Part shown: positions 28,001-43,000 of the stretch, in pieces | Layout of the letters: the number at the start of each line of letters is the position of its first letter | How positions within the stretch are numbered: position 1 is the stretch's first letter | Notes under the pieces: model-generated | Told to the model about the DNA's origin: nothing | Database searches by the model: none | The model's input: the letters and a program-made list of their open reading frames with translations, nothing else | Made by a program: the position numbers and the translations under genes | DNA from: Limnomonas spitsbergensis | Lineage: Eukaryota; Chlorophyta; Chlorophyceae; Chlamydomonadales | Length of the DNA: 64,000 nt | NCBI GenBank assembly: GCA_037349105.1 | Contig: JAYJMM010000111.1 | Span: 1,488,001-1,552,000, forward strand | Reading direction: 5' to 3'

Positions 28001-31000
28001 CTCCATACCGAAATCTGCTTCACACATCATGCCCCCCTACCTGCCCTCCATACCGAAATCTGCTTCACACATCATGCCCCCCTACCTGCCCTCCATACCG
28101 AAATCTGCTTCAAACATCGTGCCCCCCTACCTCCCCTCCATACCGAAATCTGCTTCACACATCATGCCCCCCTACCTGCCCTCCATACCGAAATCTGCTT
28201 CAAACATCGTGCCCCCCTACCTCCCCTCCATACCGAAATCTGCTTCACACATCATGCCCCCCTACCTGCCCTCCATACCGAAATCTGCTTCACACATCAT
28301 GCCCCCCTACCTGCCCTCCATACCGAAATCTGCTTCAAACATCGTGCCCCCCTACCTCCCCTCCATACCGAAATCTGCTTCACACATCATGCCCCCCTAC
28401 CTGCCCTCCATACCGAAATCTGCTTCACACATCATGCCCCCCTACCTCCCCTCCATACCGAAATCTGCTTCAAACATCATGCCCCCCTACCTGCCCTCCA
28501 TACCGAAATCTGCTTCACACATCATGCCCCCCTACCTGCCCTCCATACCGAAACCTCCTTCAAACATCGTGCCCCCCTACCTCCCCTCCATACCGAAACC
28601 TGCTTCACACATCATGCCCCCCTACCTCCCCTCCATACCAAAATCTGCTTCACACATCATGCCCCCCTACCTGCCCTCCATACCGAAACCTGCTTCACAC
28701 ATCATGCCCCCCTACCTCCCCTCCATACCGAAACCTGCTTCACACATCATGCCCCCCTACCTGCCCTCCATACCGAAATCTGCTTCACACATCATGCCCC
28801 CCTACCTGCCCTCCATACCGAAATCTGCTTCACACATCATGCCCCCCTACCTCCCCTCCATACCGAAATCTGCTTCACACATCATGCCCCCCTACCTGCC
28901 CTCCATACCGAAATCTGCTTCAAACATCGTGCCCCCCTACCTCCCCTCCATACCGAAATCTGCTTCAAACATCGTGCCCCCCTACCTGCCCTCCATACCG
29001 AAATCTGCTTCAAACATCGTGCCCCCCTACCTGCCCTCCATACCGAAATCTGCTTCAAACATCATGCCCCCCTACCTGCCCTCCATACCGAAATCTGCTT
29101 CACACATCATGCCCCCCTACCTGCCCTCCATACCGAAACCTGCTTCACACATCGTGCCCCCCTACCTGCCCTCCATACCGAAACCTGCTTCACACATCAT
29201 GCCCCCCTACCTCCCCTCCATACCGAAACCTGCTTCACACATCATGCCCCCCTACCTCCCCTCCATACCAAAATCTGCTTCACACATCATGCCCCCCTAC
29301 CTGCCCTCCATACCGAAACCTGCTTCACACATCATGCCCCCCTACCTCCCCTCCATACCAAAACCTGCTTCACACATCATGCCCCCCTACCTGCCCTCCA
29401 TACCGAAATCTGCTTCACACATCATGCCCCCCTACCTGCCCTCCATACCGAAATCTGCTTCACACATCATGCCCCCCTACCTCCCCTCCATACCGAAATC
29501 TGCTTCACACATCATGCCCCCCTACCTGCCCTCCATACCGAAATCTGCTTCAAACATCGTGCCCCCCTACCTCCCCTCCATACCGAAATCTGCTTCACAC
29601 ATCGTGCCCCCCTACCTGCCCTCCATACCGAAATCTGCTTCAAACATCGTGCCCCCCTACCTGCCCTCCATACCGAAATCTGCTTCAAACATCATGCCCC
29701 CCTACCTGCCCTCCATACCGAAATCTGCTTCACACATCATGCCCCCCTACCTGCCCTCCATACCGAAACCTGCTTCACACATCGTGCCCCCCTACCTGCC
29801 CTCCATACCGAAACCTGCTTCACACATCATGCCCCCCTACCTCCCCTCCATACCGAAACCTGCTTCACACATCATGCCCCCCTACCTCCCCTCCATACCG
29901 AAATCTGCTTCAAACATCGTGCCCCCCTACCTGCCCTCCATACCGAAATCTGCTTCACACATCATGCCCCCCTACCTGCCCTCCATACCGAAACCTGCTT
30001 CAAACATCGTGCCCCCCTACCTGCCCTCCATACCGAAATCTGCTTCACACATCATGCCCCCCTACCTCCCCTCCATACCGAAATCTGCTTCAAACATCGT
30101 GCCCCCCTACCTGCCCTCCATACCGAAACCTGCTTCACACATCATGCCCCCCTACCTGCCCTCCATACCGAAACCTGCTTCAAACATCGTGCCCCCCTAC
30201 CTGCCCTCCATACCGAAATCTGCTTCACACATCATGCCCCCCTACCTGCCCTCCATACCGAGATCTGCTTCACACATCATGCCCCCCTACCTGCCCTCCA
30301 TACCGAAATCTGCTTCAAACATCGTGCCCCCCTACCTCCCCTCCATACCGAAATCTGCTTCACACATCATGCCCCCCTACCTGCCCTCCATACCGAAATC
30401 TGCTTCAAACATCGTGCCCCCCTACCTCCCCTCCATACCGAAATCTGCTTCACACATCATGCCCCCCTACCTGCCCTCCATACCGAAATCTGCTTCACAC
30501 ATCATGCCCCCCTACCTGCCCTCCATACCGAAATCTGCTTCAAACATCGTGCCCCCCTACCTCCCCTCCATACCGAAATCTGCTTCACACATCATGCCCC
30601 CCTACCTGCCCTCCATACCGAAATCTGCTTCACACATCATGCCCCCCTACCTCCCCTCCATACCGAAATCTGCTTCAAACATCATGCCCCCCTACCTGCC
30701 CTCCATACCGAAATCTGCTTCACACATCATGCCCCCCTACCTGCCCTCCATACCGAAACCTCCTTCAAACATCGTGCCCCCCTACCTCCCCTCCATACCG
30801 AAACCTGCTTCAAACATCATGCCCCCCTACCTCCCCTCCATACCGAAACCTGCTTCACACATCATGCCCCCCTACCTGCCCTCCATACCGAAACCTGCTT
30901 CACACATCATGCCCCCCTACCTCCCCTCCATACCGAAACCTGCTTCACACATCATGCCCCCCTACCTGCCCTCCATACCGAAATCTGCTTCACACATCAT

Positions 31001-34000
31001 GCCCCCCTACCTGCCCTCCATACCGAAATCTGCTTCACACATCATGCCCCCCTACCTCCCCTCCATACCGAAATCTGCTTCACACATCATGCCCCCCTAC
31101 CTGCCCTCCATACCGAAATCTGCTTCAAACATCGTGCCCCCCTACCTCCCCTCCATACCGAAATCTGCTTCACACATCGTGCCCCCCTACCTGCCCTCCA
31201 TACCGAAATCTGCTTCAAACATCGTGCCCCCCTACCTGCCCTCCATACCGAAACCTGCTTCAAACATCATGCCCCCCTACCTGCCCTCCATACCGAAATC
31301 TGCTTCACACATCATGCCCCCCTACCTGCCCTCCATACCGAAACCTGCTTCACACATCGTGCCCCCCTACCTGCCCTCCATACCGAAACCTGCTTCACAC
31401 ATCATGCCCCCCTACCTCCCCTCCATACCGAAACCTGCTTCACACATCATGCCCCCCTACCTCCCCTCCATACCGAAATCTGCTTCAAACATCGTGCCCC
31501 CCTACCTGCCCTCCATACCGAAATCTGCTTCACACATCATGCCCCCCTACCTGCCCTCCATACCGAAACCTGCTTCAAACATCGTGCCCCCCTACCTGCC
31601 CTCCATACCGAAATCTGCTTCACACATCATGCCCCCCTACCTCCCCTCCATACCGAAATCTGCTTCAAACATCGTGCCCCCCTACCTGCCCTCCATACCG
31701 AAACCTGCTTCACACATCATGCCCCCCTACCTGCCCTCCATACCGAAACCTGCTTCAAACATCGTGCCCCCCTACCTGCCCTCCATACCGAAATCTGCTT
31801 CACACATCGTGCCCCCCTACCTGCCCTCCATACCGAGATCTGCTTCACACATCATGCCCCCCTACCTGCCCTCCATACCGAAATCTGCTTCAAACATCGT
31901 GCCCCCCTACCTCCCCTCCATACCGAAATCTGCTTCACACATCATGCCCCCCTACCTGCCCTCCATACCGAAATCTGCTTCAAACATCGTGCCCCCCTAC
32001 CTCCCCTCCATACCGAAATCTGCTTCACACATCATGCCCCCCTACCTGCCCTCCATACCGAAATCTGCTTCACACATCATGCCCCCCTACCTGCCCTCCA
32101 TACCGAAATCTGCTTCAAACATCGTGCCCCCCTACCTCCCCTCCATACCGAAATCTGCTTCACACATCATGCCCCCCTACCTGCCCTCCATACCGAAATC
32201 TGCTTCACACATCATGCCCCCCTACCTCCCCTCCATACCGAAATCTGCTTCAAACATCATGCCCCCCTACCTGCCCTCCATACCGAAATCTGCTTCACAC
32301 ATCATGCCCCCCTACCTGCCCTCCATACCGAAACCTGCTTCAAACATCGTGCCCCCCTACCTCCCCTCCATACCGAAACCTGCTTCACACATCATGCCCC
32401 CCTACCTCCCCTCCATACCGAAACCTGCTTCACACATCATGCCCCCCTACCTCCCCTCCATACCGAAATCTGCTTCAAACATCGTGCCCCCCTACCTCCC
32501 CTCCATACCGAAATCTGCTTCACACATCATGCCCCCCTACCTGCCCTCCATACCGAAATCTGCTTCACACATCATGCCCCCCTACCTGCCCTCCATACCG
32601 AAATCTGCTTCACACATCATGCCCCCCTACCTCCCCTCCATACCGAAACCTGCTTCACACATCATGCCCCCCTACCTCCCCTCCATACCGAAACCTGCTT
32701 CACACATCATGCCCCCCTACCTCCCCTCCATACCGAAATCTGCTTCAAACATCGTGCCCCCCTACCTGCCCTCCATACCGAAATCTGCTTCACACATCAT
32801 GCCCCCCTACCTGCCCTCCATACCGAAACCTGCTTCACACATCATGCCCCCCTACCTGCCCTCCATACCGAAATCTGCTTCACACATCATGCCCCCCTAC
32901 CTCCCCTCCATACCGAAATCTGCTTCACACATCATGCCCCCCTACCTCCCCTCCATACCGAAACCTGCTTCACACATCATGCCCCCCTACCTGCCCTCCA
33001 TACCGAAATCTGCTTCAAACATCGTGCCCCCCTACCTCCCCTCCATACCGAAATCTGCTTCACACATCATGCCCCCCTACCTGCCCTCCATACCGAAATC
33101 TGCTTCAAACATCATGCCCCCCTACCTCCCCTCCATACCGAAACCTGCTTCACACATCGTGCCCCCCTACCTGCCCTCCATACCGAAATCTGCTTCACAC
33201 ATCATGCCCCCCTACCTGCCCTCCATACCGAAATCTGCTTCACACATCATGCCCCCCTACCTGCCCTCCATACCGAAACCTGCTTCACACATCGTGCCCC
33301 CCTACCTGCCCTCCATACCGAAATCTGCTTCACACATCATGCCCCCCTACCTGCCCTCCATACCGAAATCTGCTTCACACATCATGCCCCCCTACCTCCC
33401 CTCCATACCGAAACCTGCTTCACACATCATGCCCCCCTACCTCCCCTCCATACCGAAACCTGCTTCACACATCATGCCCCCCTACCTCCCCTCCATACCG
33501 AAATCTGCTTCAAACATCGTGCCCCCCTACCTCCCCTCCATACCGAAATCTGCTTCACACATCATGCCCCCCTACCTGCCCTCCATACCGAAACCTGCTT
33601 CACACATCATGCCCCCCTACCTGCCCTCCATACCGAAATCTGCTTCACACATCATGCCCCCCTACCTCCCCTCCATCCCGAAATCTGCTTCACACATCAT
33701 GCCCCCCTACCTCCCCTCCATACCGAAACCTGCTTCACACATCATGCCCCCCTACCTGCCCTCCATACCGAAATCTGCTTCAAACATCGTGCCCCCCTAT
33801 CTCCCCTCCATACCGAAATCTGCTTCACACATCATGCCCCCCTACCTGCCCTCCATACCGAAATCTGCTTTAAACATCATGCCCCCCTACCTCCCCTCCA
33901 TACCGAAACCTGCTTCACACATCGTGCCCCCCTACCTGCCCTCCATACCGAAATCTGCTTCACACATCATGCCCCCCTACCTGCCCTCCATACCGAAATC

Positions 34001-37000
34001 TGCTTCACACATCATGCCCCCCTACCTGCCCTCCATACCGAAACCTGCTTCACACATCGTGCCCCCCTACCTGCCCTCCATACCGAAATCTGCTTCACAC
34101 ATCATGCCCCCCTACCTGCCCTCCATACCGAAATCTGCTTCACACATCATGCCCCCCTACCTCCCCTCCATACCGAAACCTGCTTCACACATCATGCCCC
34201 CCTACCTGCCCTCCATACCGAAACCTGCTTCACACATCGTGCCCCCCTACCTGCCCTCCATACCGAAATCTGCTTCACACATCATGCCCCCCTACCTGCC
34301 CTCCATACCGAAATCTGCTTCACACATCATGCCCCCCTACCTCCCCTCCATACCGAAACCTGCTTCACACATCATGCCCCCCTACCTCCCCTCCATACCG
34401 AAACCTGCTTCACACATCATGCCCCCCTACCTCCCCTCCATACCGAAATCTGCTTCAAACATCGTGCCCCCCTACCTCCCCTCCATACCGAAATCTGCTT
34501 CACACATCATGCCCCCCTACCTGCCCTCCATACCGAAACCTGCTTCACACATCATGCCCCCCTACCTGCCCTCCATACCGAAATCTGCTTCACACATCAT
34601 GCCCCCCTACCTCCCCTCCATCCCGAAATCTGCTTCACACATCATGCCCCCCTACCTCCCCTCCATACCGAAACCTGCTTCACACATCATGCCCCCCTAC
34701 CTGCCCTCCATACCGAAATCTGCTTCAAACATCGTGCCCCCCTATCTCCCCTCCATACCGAAATCTGCTTCACACATCATGCCCCCCTACCTGCCCTCCA
34801 TACCGAAATCTGCTTTAAACATCATGCCCCCCTACCTCCCCTCCATACCGAAACCTGCTTCACACATCGTGCCCCCCTACCTGCCCTCCATACCGAAATC
34901 TGCTTCACACATCATGCCCCCCTACCTGCCCTCCATACCGAAATCTGCTTCACACATCATGCCCCCCTACCTGCCCTCCATACCGAAACCTGCTTCACAC
35001 ATCGTGCCCCCCTACCTGCCCTCCATACCGAAATCTGCTTCACACATCATGCCCCCCTACCTGCCCTCCATACCGAAATCTGCTTCACACATCATGCCCC
35101 CCTACCTCCCCTCCATACCGAAACCTGCTTCACACATCGTGCCCCCCTACCTGCCCTCCATACCGAAATCTGCTTCACACATCATGCCCCCCTACCTGCC
35201 CTCCATACCGAAATCTGCTTCACACATCATGCCCCCCTACCTCCCCTCCATACCGAAATCTGCTTCAAACATCGTGCCCCCCTACCTGCCCTCCATACCG
35301 AAATCTGCTTCACACATCATGCCCCCCTACCTCCCCTCCATACCGAAACCTGCTTCACACATCGTGCCCCCCTACCTGCCCTCCATACCGAAATCTGCTT
35401 CAAACATCGTGCCCCCCTACCTCCCCTCCATACCGAAATCTGCTTCACACATCATGCCCCCCTACCTGCCCTCCATACCGAAATCTGCTTCAAACATCGT
35501 GCCCCCCTACCTCCCCTCCATACCGAAATCTGCTTCACACATCATGCCCCCCTACCTGCCCTCCATACCGAAATCTGCTTCAAACATCGTGCCCCCCTAC
35601 CTCCCCTCCATACCGAAATCTGCTTCACACATCATGCCCCCCTACCTGCCCTCCATACCGAAATCTGCTTCACACATCATGCCCCCCTACCTGCCCTCCA
35701 TACCGAAATCTGCCTCAAACATCGTGCCCCCCTACCTCCCCTCCATACCGAAATCTGCTTCACACATCATGCCCCCCTACCTGCCCTCCATACCGAAATC
35801 TGCTTCACACATCATGCCCCCCTACCTCCCCTCCATACCGAAATCTGCTTCAAACATCATGCCCCCCTACCTGCCCTCCATACCGAAATCTGCTTCACAC
35901 ATCATGCCCCCCTACCTGCCCTCCATACCGAAACCTGCTTCAAACATCGTGCCCCCCTACCTCCCCTCCATACCGAAACCTGCTTCACACATCATGCCCC
36001 CCTACCTCCCCTCCATACCGAAACCTGCTTCACACATCATGCCCCCCTACCTCCCCTCCATACCGAAATCTGCTTCAAACATCGTGCCCCCCTACCTCCC
36101 CTCCATACCGAAATCTGCTTCACACATCATGCCCCCCTACCTGCCCTCCATACCGAAATCTGCTTCACACATCATGCCCCCCTACCTGCCCTCCATACCG
36201 AAATCTGCTTCACACATCATGCCCCCCTACCTGCCCTGCATACCGAAACCTGCTTCACACATCATGCCCCCCTACCTCCCCTCCATACCGAAACCTGCTT
36301 CACACATCATGCCCCCCTACCTCCCCTCCATACCGAAATCTGCTTCAAACATCGTGCCCCCCTACCTGCCCTCCATACCGAAATCTGCTTCACACATCAT
36401 GCCCCCCTACCTGCCCTCCATACCGAAACCTGCTTCACACATCATGCCCCCCTACCTGCCCTCCATACCGAAATCTGCTTCACACATCATGCCCCCCTAC
36501 CTCCCCTCCATACCGAAATCTGCTTCACACATCATGCCCCCCTACCTCCCCTCCATACCGAAACCTGCTTCACACATCATGCCCCCCTACCTGCCCTCCA
36601 TACCGAAATCTGCTTCAAACATCGTGCCCCCCTACCTCCCCTCCATACCGAAATCTGCTTCACACATCATGCCCCCCTACCTGCCCTCCATACCGAAATC
36701 TGCTTCAAACATCATGCCCCCCTACCTCCCCTCCATACCGAAACCTGCTTCACACATCGTGCCCCCCTACCTGCCCTCCATACCGAAATCTGCTTCACAC
36801 ATCATGCCCCCCTACCTGCCCTCCATACCGAAATCTGCTTCACACATCATGCCCCCCTACCTGCCCTCCATACCGAAACCTGCTTCACACATCGTGCCCC
36901 CCTACCTCCCCTCCATACCGAAATCTGCTTCACACATCATGCCCCCCTACCTGCCCTCCATACCGAAATCTGCTTCAAACATCGTGCCCCCCTACCTCCC

Positions 37001-40000
37001 CTCCATACCGAAATCTGCTTCACACATCATGCCCCCCTACCTGCCCTCCATACCGAAATCTGCTTCACACATCATGCCCCCCTACCTGCCCTCCATACCG
37101 AAATCTGCTTCAAACATCGTGCCCCCCTACCTCCCCTCCATACCGAAATCTGCTTCACACATCATGCCCCCCTACCTGCCCTCCATACCGAAATCTGCTT
37201 CACACATCATGCCCCCCTACCTCCCCTCCATACCGAAATCTGCTTCAAACATCATGCCCCCCTACCTGCCCTCCATACCGAAATCTGCTTCACACATCAT
37301 GCCCCCCTACCTGCCCTCCATACCGAAACCTGCTTCAAACATCGTGCCCCCCTACCTCCCCTCCATACCGAAACCTGCTTCACACATCATGCCCCCCTAC
37401 CTCCCCTCCATACCGAAACCTGCTTCACACATCATGCCCCCCTACCTCCCCTCCATACCGAAATCTGCTTCAAACATCGTGCCCCCCTACCTCCCCTCCA
37501 TACCGAAATCTGCTTCACACATCATGCCCCCCTACCTGCCCTCCATACCGAAATCTGCTTCACACATCATGCCCCCCTACCTGCCCTCCATACCGAAATC
37601 TGCTTCACACATCATGCCCCCCTACCTCCCCTCCATACCGAAACCTGCTTCACACATCATGCCCCCCTACCTCCCCTCCATACCGAAACCTGCTTCACAC
37701 ATCATGCCCCCCTACCTCCCCTCCATACCGAAATCTGCTTCAAACATCGTGCCCCCCTACCTCCCCTCCATACCGAAATCTGCTTCACACATCATGCCCC
37801 CCTACCTGCCCTCCATACCGAAACCTGCTTCACACATCATGCCCCCCTACCTGCCCTCCATACCGAAATCTGCTTCACACATCATGCCCCCCTACCTCCC
37901 CTCCATACCGAAATCTGCTTCACACATCATGCCCCCCTACCTCCCCTCCATACCGAAACCTGCTTCACACATCATGCCCCCCTACCTGCCCTCCATACCG
38001 AAATCTGCTTCAAACATCGTGCCCCCCTACCTCCCCTCCATACCGAAATCTGCTTCACACATCATGCCCCCCTACCTGCCCTCCATACCGAAATCTGCTT
38101 CAAACATCATGCCCCCCTACCTCCCCTCCATACCGAAACCTGCTTCACACATCGTGCCCCCCTACCTGCCCTCCATACCGAAATCTGCTTCACACATCAT
38201 GCCCCCCTACCTGCCCTCCATACCGAAATCTGCTTCACACATCATGCCCCCCTACCTGCCCTCCATACCGAAACCTGCTTCACACATCGTGCCCCCCTAC
38301 CTGCCCTCCATACCGAAATCTGCTTCACACATCATGCCCCCCTACCTGCCCTCCATACCGAAATCTGCTTCACACATCATGCCCCCCTACCTCCCCTCCA
38401 TACCGAAACCTGCTTCACACATCATGCCCCCCTACCTCCCCTCCATACCGAAACCTGCTTCACACATCATGCCCCCCTACCTCCCCTCCATACCGAAATC
38501 TGCTTCAAACATCGTGCCCCCCTACCTCCCCTCCATACCGAAATCTGCTTCACACATCATGCCCCCCTACCTGCCCTCCATACCGAAACCTGCTTCACAC
38601 ATCATGCCCCCCTACCTCCCCTCCATACCGAAATCTGCTTCACACATCATGCCCCCCTACCTCCCCTCCATACCGAAATCTGCTTCACACATCATGCCCC
38701 CCTACCTCCCCTCCATACCGAAACCTGCTTCACACATCATGCCCCCCTACCTGCCCTCCATACCGAAATCTGCTTCAAACATCGTGCCCCCCTACCTCCC
38801 CTCCATACCGAAATCTGCTTCACACATCATGCCCCCCTACCTGCCCTCCATACCGAAATCTGCTTCAAACATCATGCCCCCCTACCTCCCCTCCATACCG
38901 AAACCTGCTTCACACATCGTGCCCCCCTACCTGCCCTCCATACCGAAATCTGCTTCACACATCATGCCCCCCTACCTGCCCTCCATACCGAAATCTGCTT
39001 CACACATCATGCCCCCCTACCTGCCCTCCATACCGAAACCTGCTTCACACATCGTGCCCCCCTACCTGCCCTCCATACCGAAATCTGCTTCACACATCAT
39101 GCCCCCCTACCTGCCCTCCATACCGAAATCTGCTTCACACATCATGCCCCCCTACCTCCCCTCCATACCGAAACCTGCTTCACACATCGTGCCCCCCTAC
39201 CTGCCCTCCATACCGAAATCTGCTTCACACATCATGCCCCCCTACCTGCCCTCCATACCGAAATCTGCTTCACACATCATGCCCCCCTACCTCCCCTCCA
39301 TACCGAAACCTGCTTCACACATCGTGCCCCCCTACATCCCCTCCATACCGAAATCTGCTTCAAACATCGTGCCCCCCTACCTGCCCTCCATACCAAAATC
39401 TGCTTCACACATCATGCCCCCCTACCTCCCCTCCATACCGAAACCTGCTTCACACATCGTGCCCCCCTACCTGCCCTCCATACCGAAATCTGCTTCAAAC
39501 ATCGTGCCCCCCTACCTCCCCTCCATACCGAAATCTGCTTCACACATCATGCCCCCCTACCTGCCCTCCATACCGAAATCTGCTTCAAACATCGTGCCCC
39601 CCTACCTGCCCTCCATACCGAAACCTGCTTCACACATCATGCCCCCCTACCTGCCCTCCATACCGAAATCTGCTTCAAACATCATGCCCCCCTACCTGCC
39701 CTCCATACCGAAATCTGCTTCAAACATCATGCCCCCCTACCTGCCCTCCATACCGAAATCTGCTTCAAACATCATGCCCCCCTACCTGCCCTCCATACCG
39801 AAACCTGCTTCACACATCATGCCCCCCTACCTGCCCTCCATACCGAAATCTGCTTCAAACATCGTGCCCCCCTACCTGCCCTCCATACCGAAATCTGCTT
39901 CACACATCATGCCCCCCTACCTGCCCTCCATACCGAAATCTGCTTCAAACATCATGCCCCCCTACCTGCCCTCCATACCGAAATCTGCTTCACACATCAT

Positions 40001-43000
40001 GCCCCCCTACCTGCCCTCCATACCGAAATCTGCTTCACACATCATGCCCCCCTACCTGCCCTCCATACCGAAATCTGCTTCACACATCATGCCCCCCTAC
40101 CTGCCCTCCATACCGAAACCTGCTTCACACATCGTGCCCCCCTACCTGCCCTCCATACCGAAATCTGCTTCACACATCGTGCCCCCCTACCTGCCCTCCA
40201 TACCGAAACCTGCTTCACACATCATGCCCCCCTACCTGCCCTCCATACCGAAACCTGCTTCACACATCATGCCCCCCTACCTGCCCTCCATACCGAAACC
40301 TGCTTCACACATCATGCCCCCCTACCTCCCCTCCATACCGAAATCTGCTTCAAACATCATGCCCCCCTACCTGCCCTCCATACCGAAATCTGCTTCACAC
40401 ATCATGCCCCCTTATCTCCCCTCCATACCGAAACCTGCTTCACACATCATGCCCCCCTACCTGCCCTCCATACCGAAATCTGCTTCAAACATCGTGCCCC
40501 CCTACCTGCCCTCCATACCGAAACCTGCTTCACACATCATGCCCCCCTACCTGCCCTCCATACCGAAATCTGCTTCACACATCGTGCCCCCCTACCTGCC
40601 CTCCATACCGAAATCTGCTTCAAACATCATGCCCCCCTACCTCCCCTCCATACCGAAACCTGCTTCAAACATCATGCCCCCCTACCTCCCCTCCATACCG
40701 AAACCTGCTTCAAACATCGTGCCCCCCTACCTGCCCTCCATACCGAAACCTGCCTCAAACATCGTGCCCCCCTACCTCCCCTCCATACCGAAACCTGCTT
40801 CACACATCGTGCCCCCCTACCTGCCCTCCATACCGAAACCTGCTTCACACATCATGCCCCCCTACCTCCCCTCCATACCGAAATCTGCTTCACACATCAT
40901 GCCCCCCTACCTGCCCTGCATACCGAAATCTGCTTCAAACATCGTGCCCCCCTACCTGCCCTCCATACCGAAACCTGCTTCAAACATCATGCCCCCCTAC
41001 CTGCCCTCCATACCGAAACCTGCTTCACACATCGTGCCCCCCTACCTCCCCTCCATACTGAAATCTGCTTCACACATCATGCCCCCCTACCTGCCCTCCA
41101 TACCGAAATCTGCTTCACACATCATGCCCCCCTACCTGCCCTCCATACCGAAATCTGCTTCACACATCATGCCCCCCTACCTGCCCTCCATACCGAAATC
41201 TGCTTCACACATCGTGCCCCCCTACCTCCCCTCCATACCGAAATCTGCTTCAAACATCGTGCCCCCCTACCTGCCCTCCATACCGAAATCTGCTTCACAC
41301 ATCATGCCCCCCTACCTGCCCTCCATACCGAAATCTGCTTCAAACATCATGCCCCCCTACCTGCCCTCCATACCGAAACCTGCTTCACACATCGTGCCCC
41401 CCTACCTCCCCTCCATACTGAAATCTGCTTCACATATCATGCCCCCCTACCTCCCCTCCATACCGAAACCTGCTTCACACATCATGCCCCCCTACCTCCC
41501 CTCCATACCGAAATCTGCTTCACACATCATGCCCCCCTACCTGCCCTCCATACCGAAACCTGCTTCAAACATCGTGCCCCCCTACCTGCCCTCCATACCG
41601 AAACCTGCTTCAAACATCATGCCCCCCTACCTCCCCTCCATACCGAAACCTGCTTCACACATCATGCCCCCCTACCTCCCCTCCATACCGAAACCTGCTT
41701 CACACATCGTGCCCCCCTACCTGCCCTCCATACCGAAATCTGCTTCAAACATCGTGCCCCCCTACCTGCCCTCCATACCGAAACCTGCTTCACACATCAT
41801 GCCCCCCTACCTGCCCTCCATACCGAAATCTGCTTCAAACATTATGCCCCCCTACCTGCCCTCCATACCGAAATCTGCTTCAAACATCATGCCCCCCTAC
41901 CTGCCCTCCATACCGAAATCTGCTTCACACATCGTGCCCCCCTACCTCCCCTCCATACCGAAATCTGCTTCAAACATCGTGCCCCCCTACCTGCCCTCCA
42001 TACCGAAATCTGCTTCACACATCATGCCCCCCTACCTGCCCTCCATACCGAAATCTGCTTCAAACATCATGCCCCCCTACCTGCCCTCCATACCGAAATC
42101 TGCTTCACACATCATGCCCCCCTACCTGCCCTCCATACCGAAATCTGCTTCACACATCATGCCCCCCTACCTGCCCTCCATACCGAAATCTGCTTCACAC
42201 ATCATGCCCCCCTACCTGCCCTCCATACCGAAATCTGCTTCAAACATCATGCCCCCCTACCTGCCCTCCATACCGAAATCTGCTTCACACATCATGCCCC
42301 CCTACCTCCCCTCCATACCGAAACCTGCTTCACACATCATGCCCCCCTACCTGCCCTCCATACCGAAATCTGCTTCAAACATCGTGCCCCCCTACCTGCC
42401 CTCCATACCGAAACCTGCTTCACACATCATGCCCCCCTACCTGCCCTCCATACCGAAATCTGCTTCACACATCGTGCCCCCCTACCTGCCCTCCATACCG
42501 AAATCTGCTTCAAACATCATGCCCCCCTACCTCCCCTCCATACCGAAACCTGCTTCAAACATCATGCCCCCCTACCTCCCCTCCATACCGAAACCTGCTT
42601 CAAACATCGTGCCCCCCTACCTGCCCTCCATACCGAAACCTGCTTCAAACATCGTGCCCCCCTACCTCCCCTCCATACCGAAACCTGCTTCACACATCGT
42701 GCCCCCCTACCTGCCCTCCATACCGAAACCTGCTTCACACATCATGCCCCCCTACCTCCCCTCCATACCGAAATCTGCTTCACACATCATGCCCCCCTAC
42801 CTGCCCTGCATACCGAAACCTGCTTCAAACATCGTGCCCCCCTACCTGCCCTCCATACCGAAACCTGCTTCAAACATCATGCCCCCCTACCTGCCCTCCA
42901 TACCGAAACCTGCTTCACACATCGTGCCCCCCTACCTCCCCTCCATACTGAAATCTGCTTCACATATCATGCCCCCCTACCTCCCCTCCATACCGAAACC

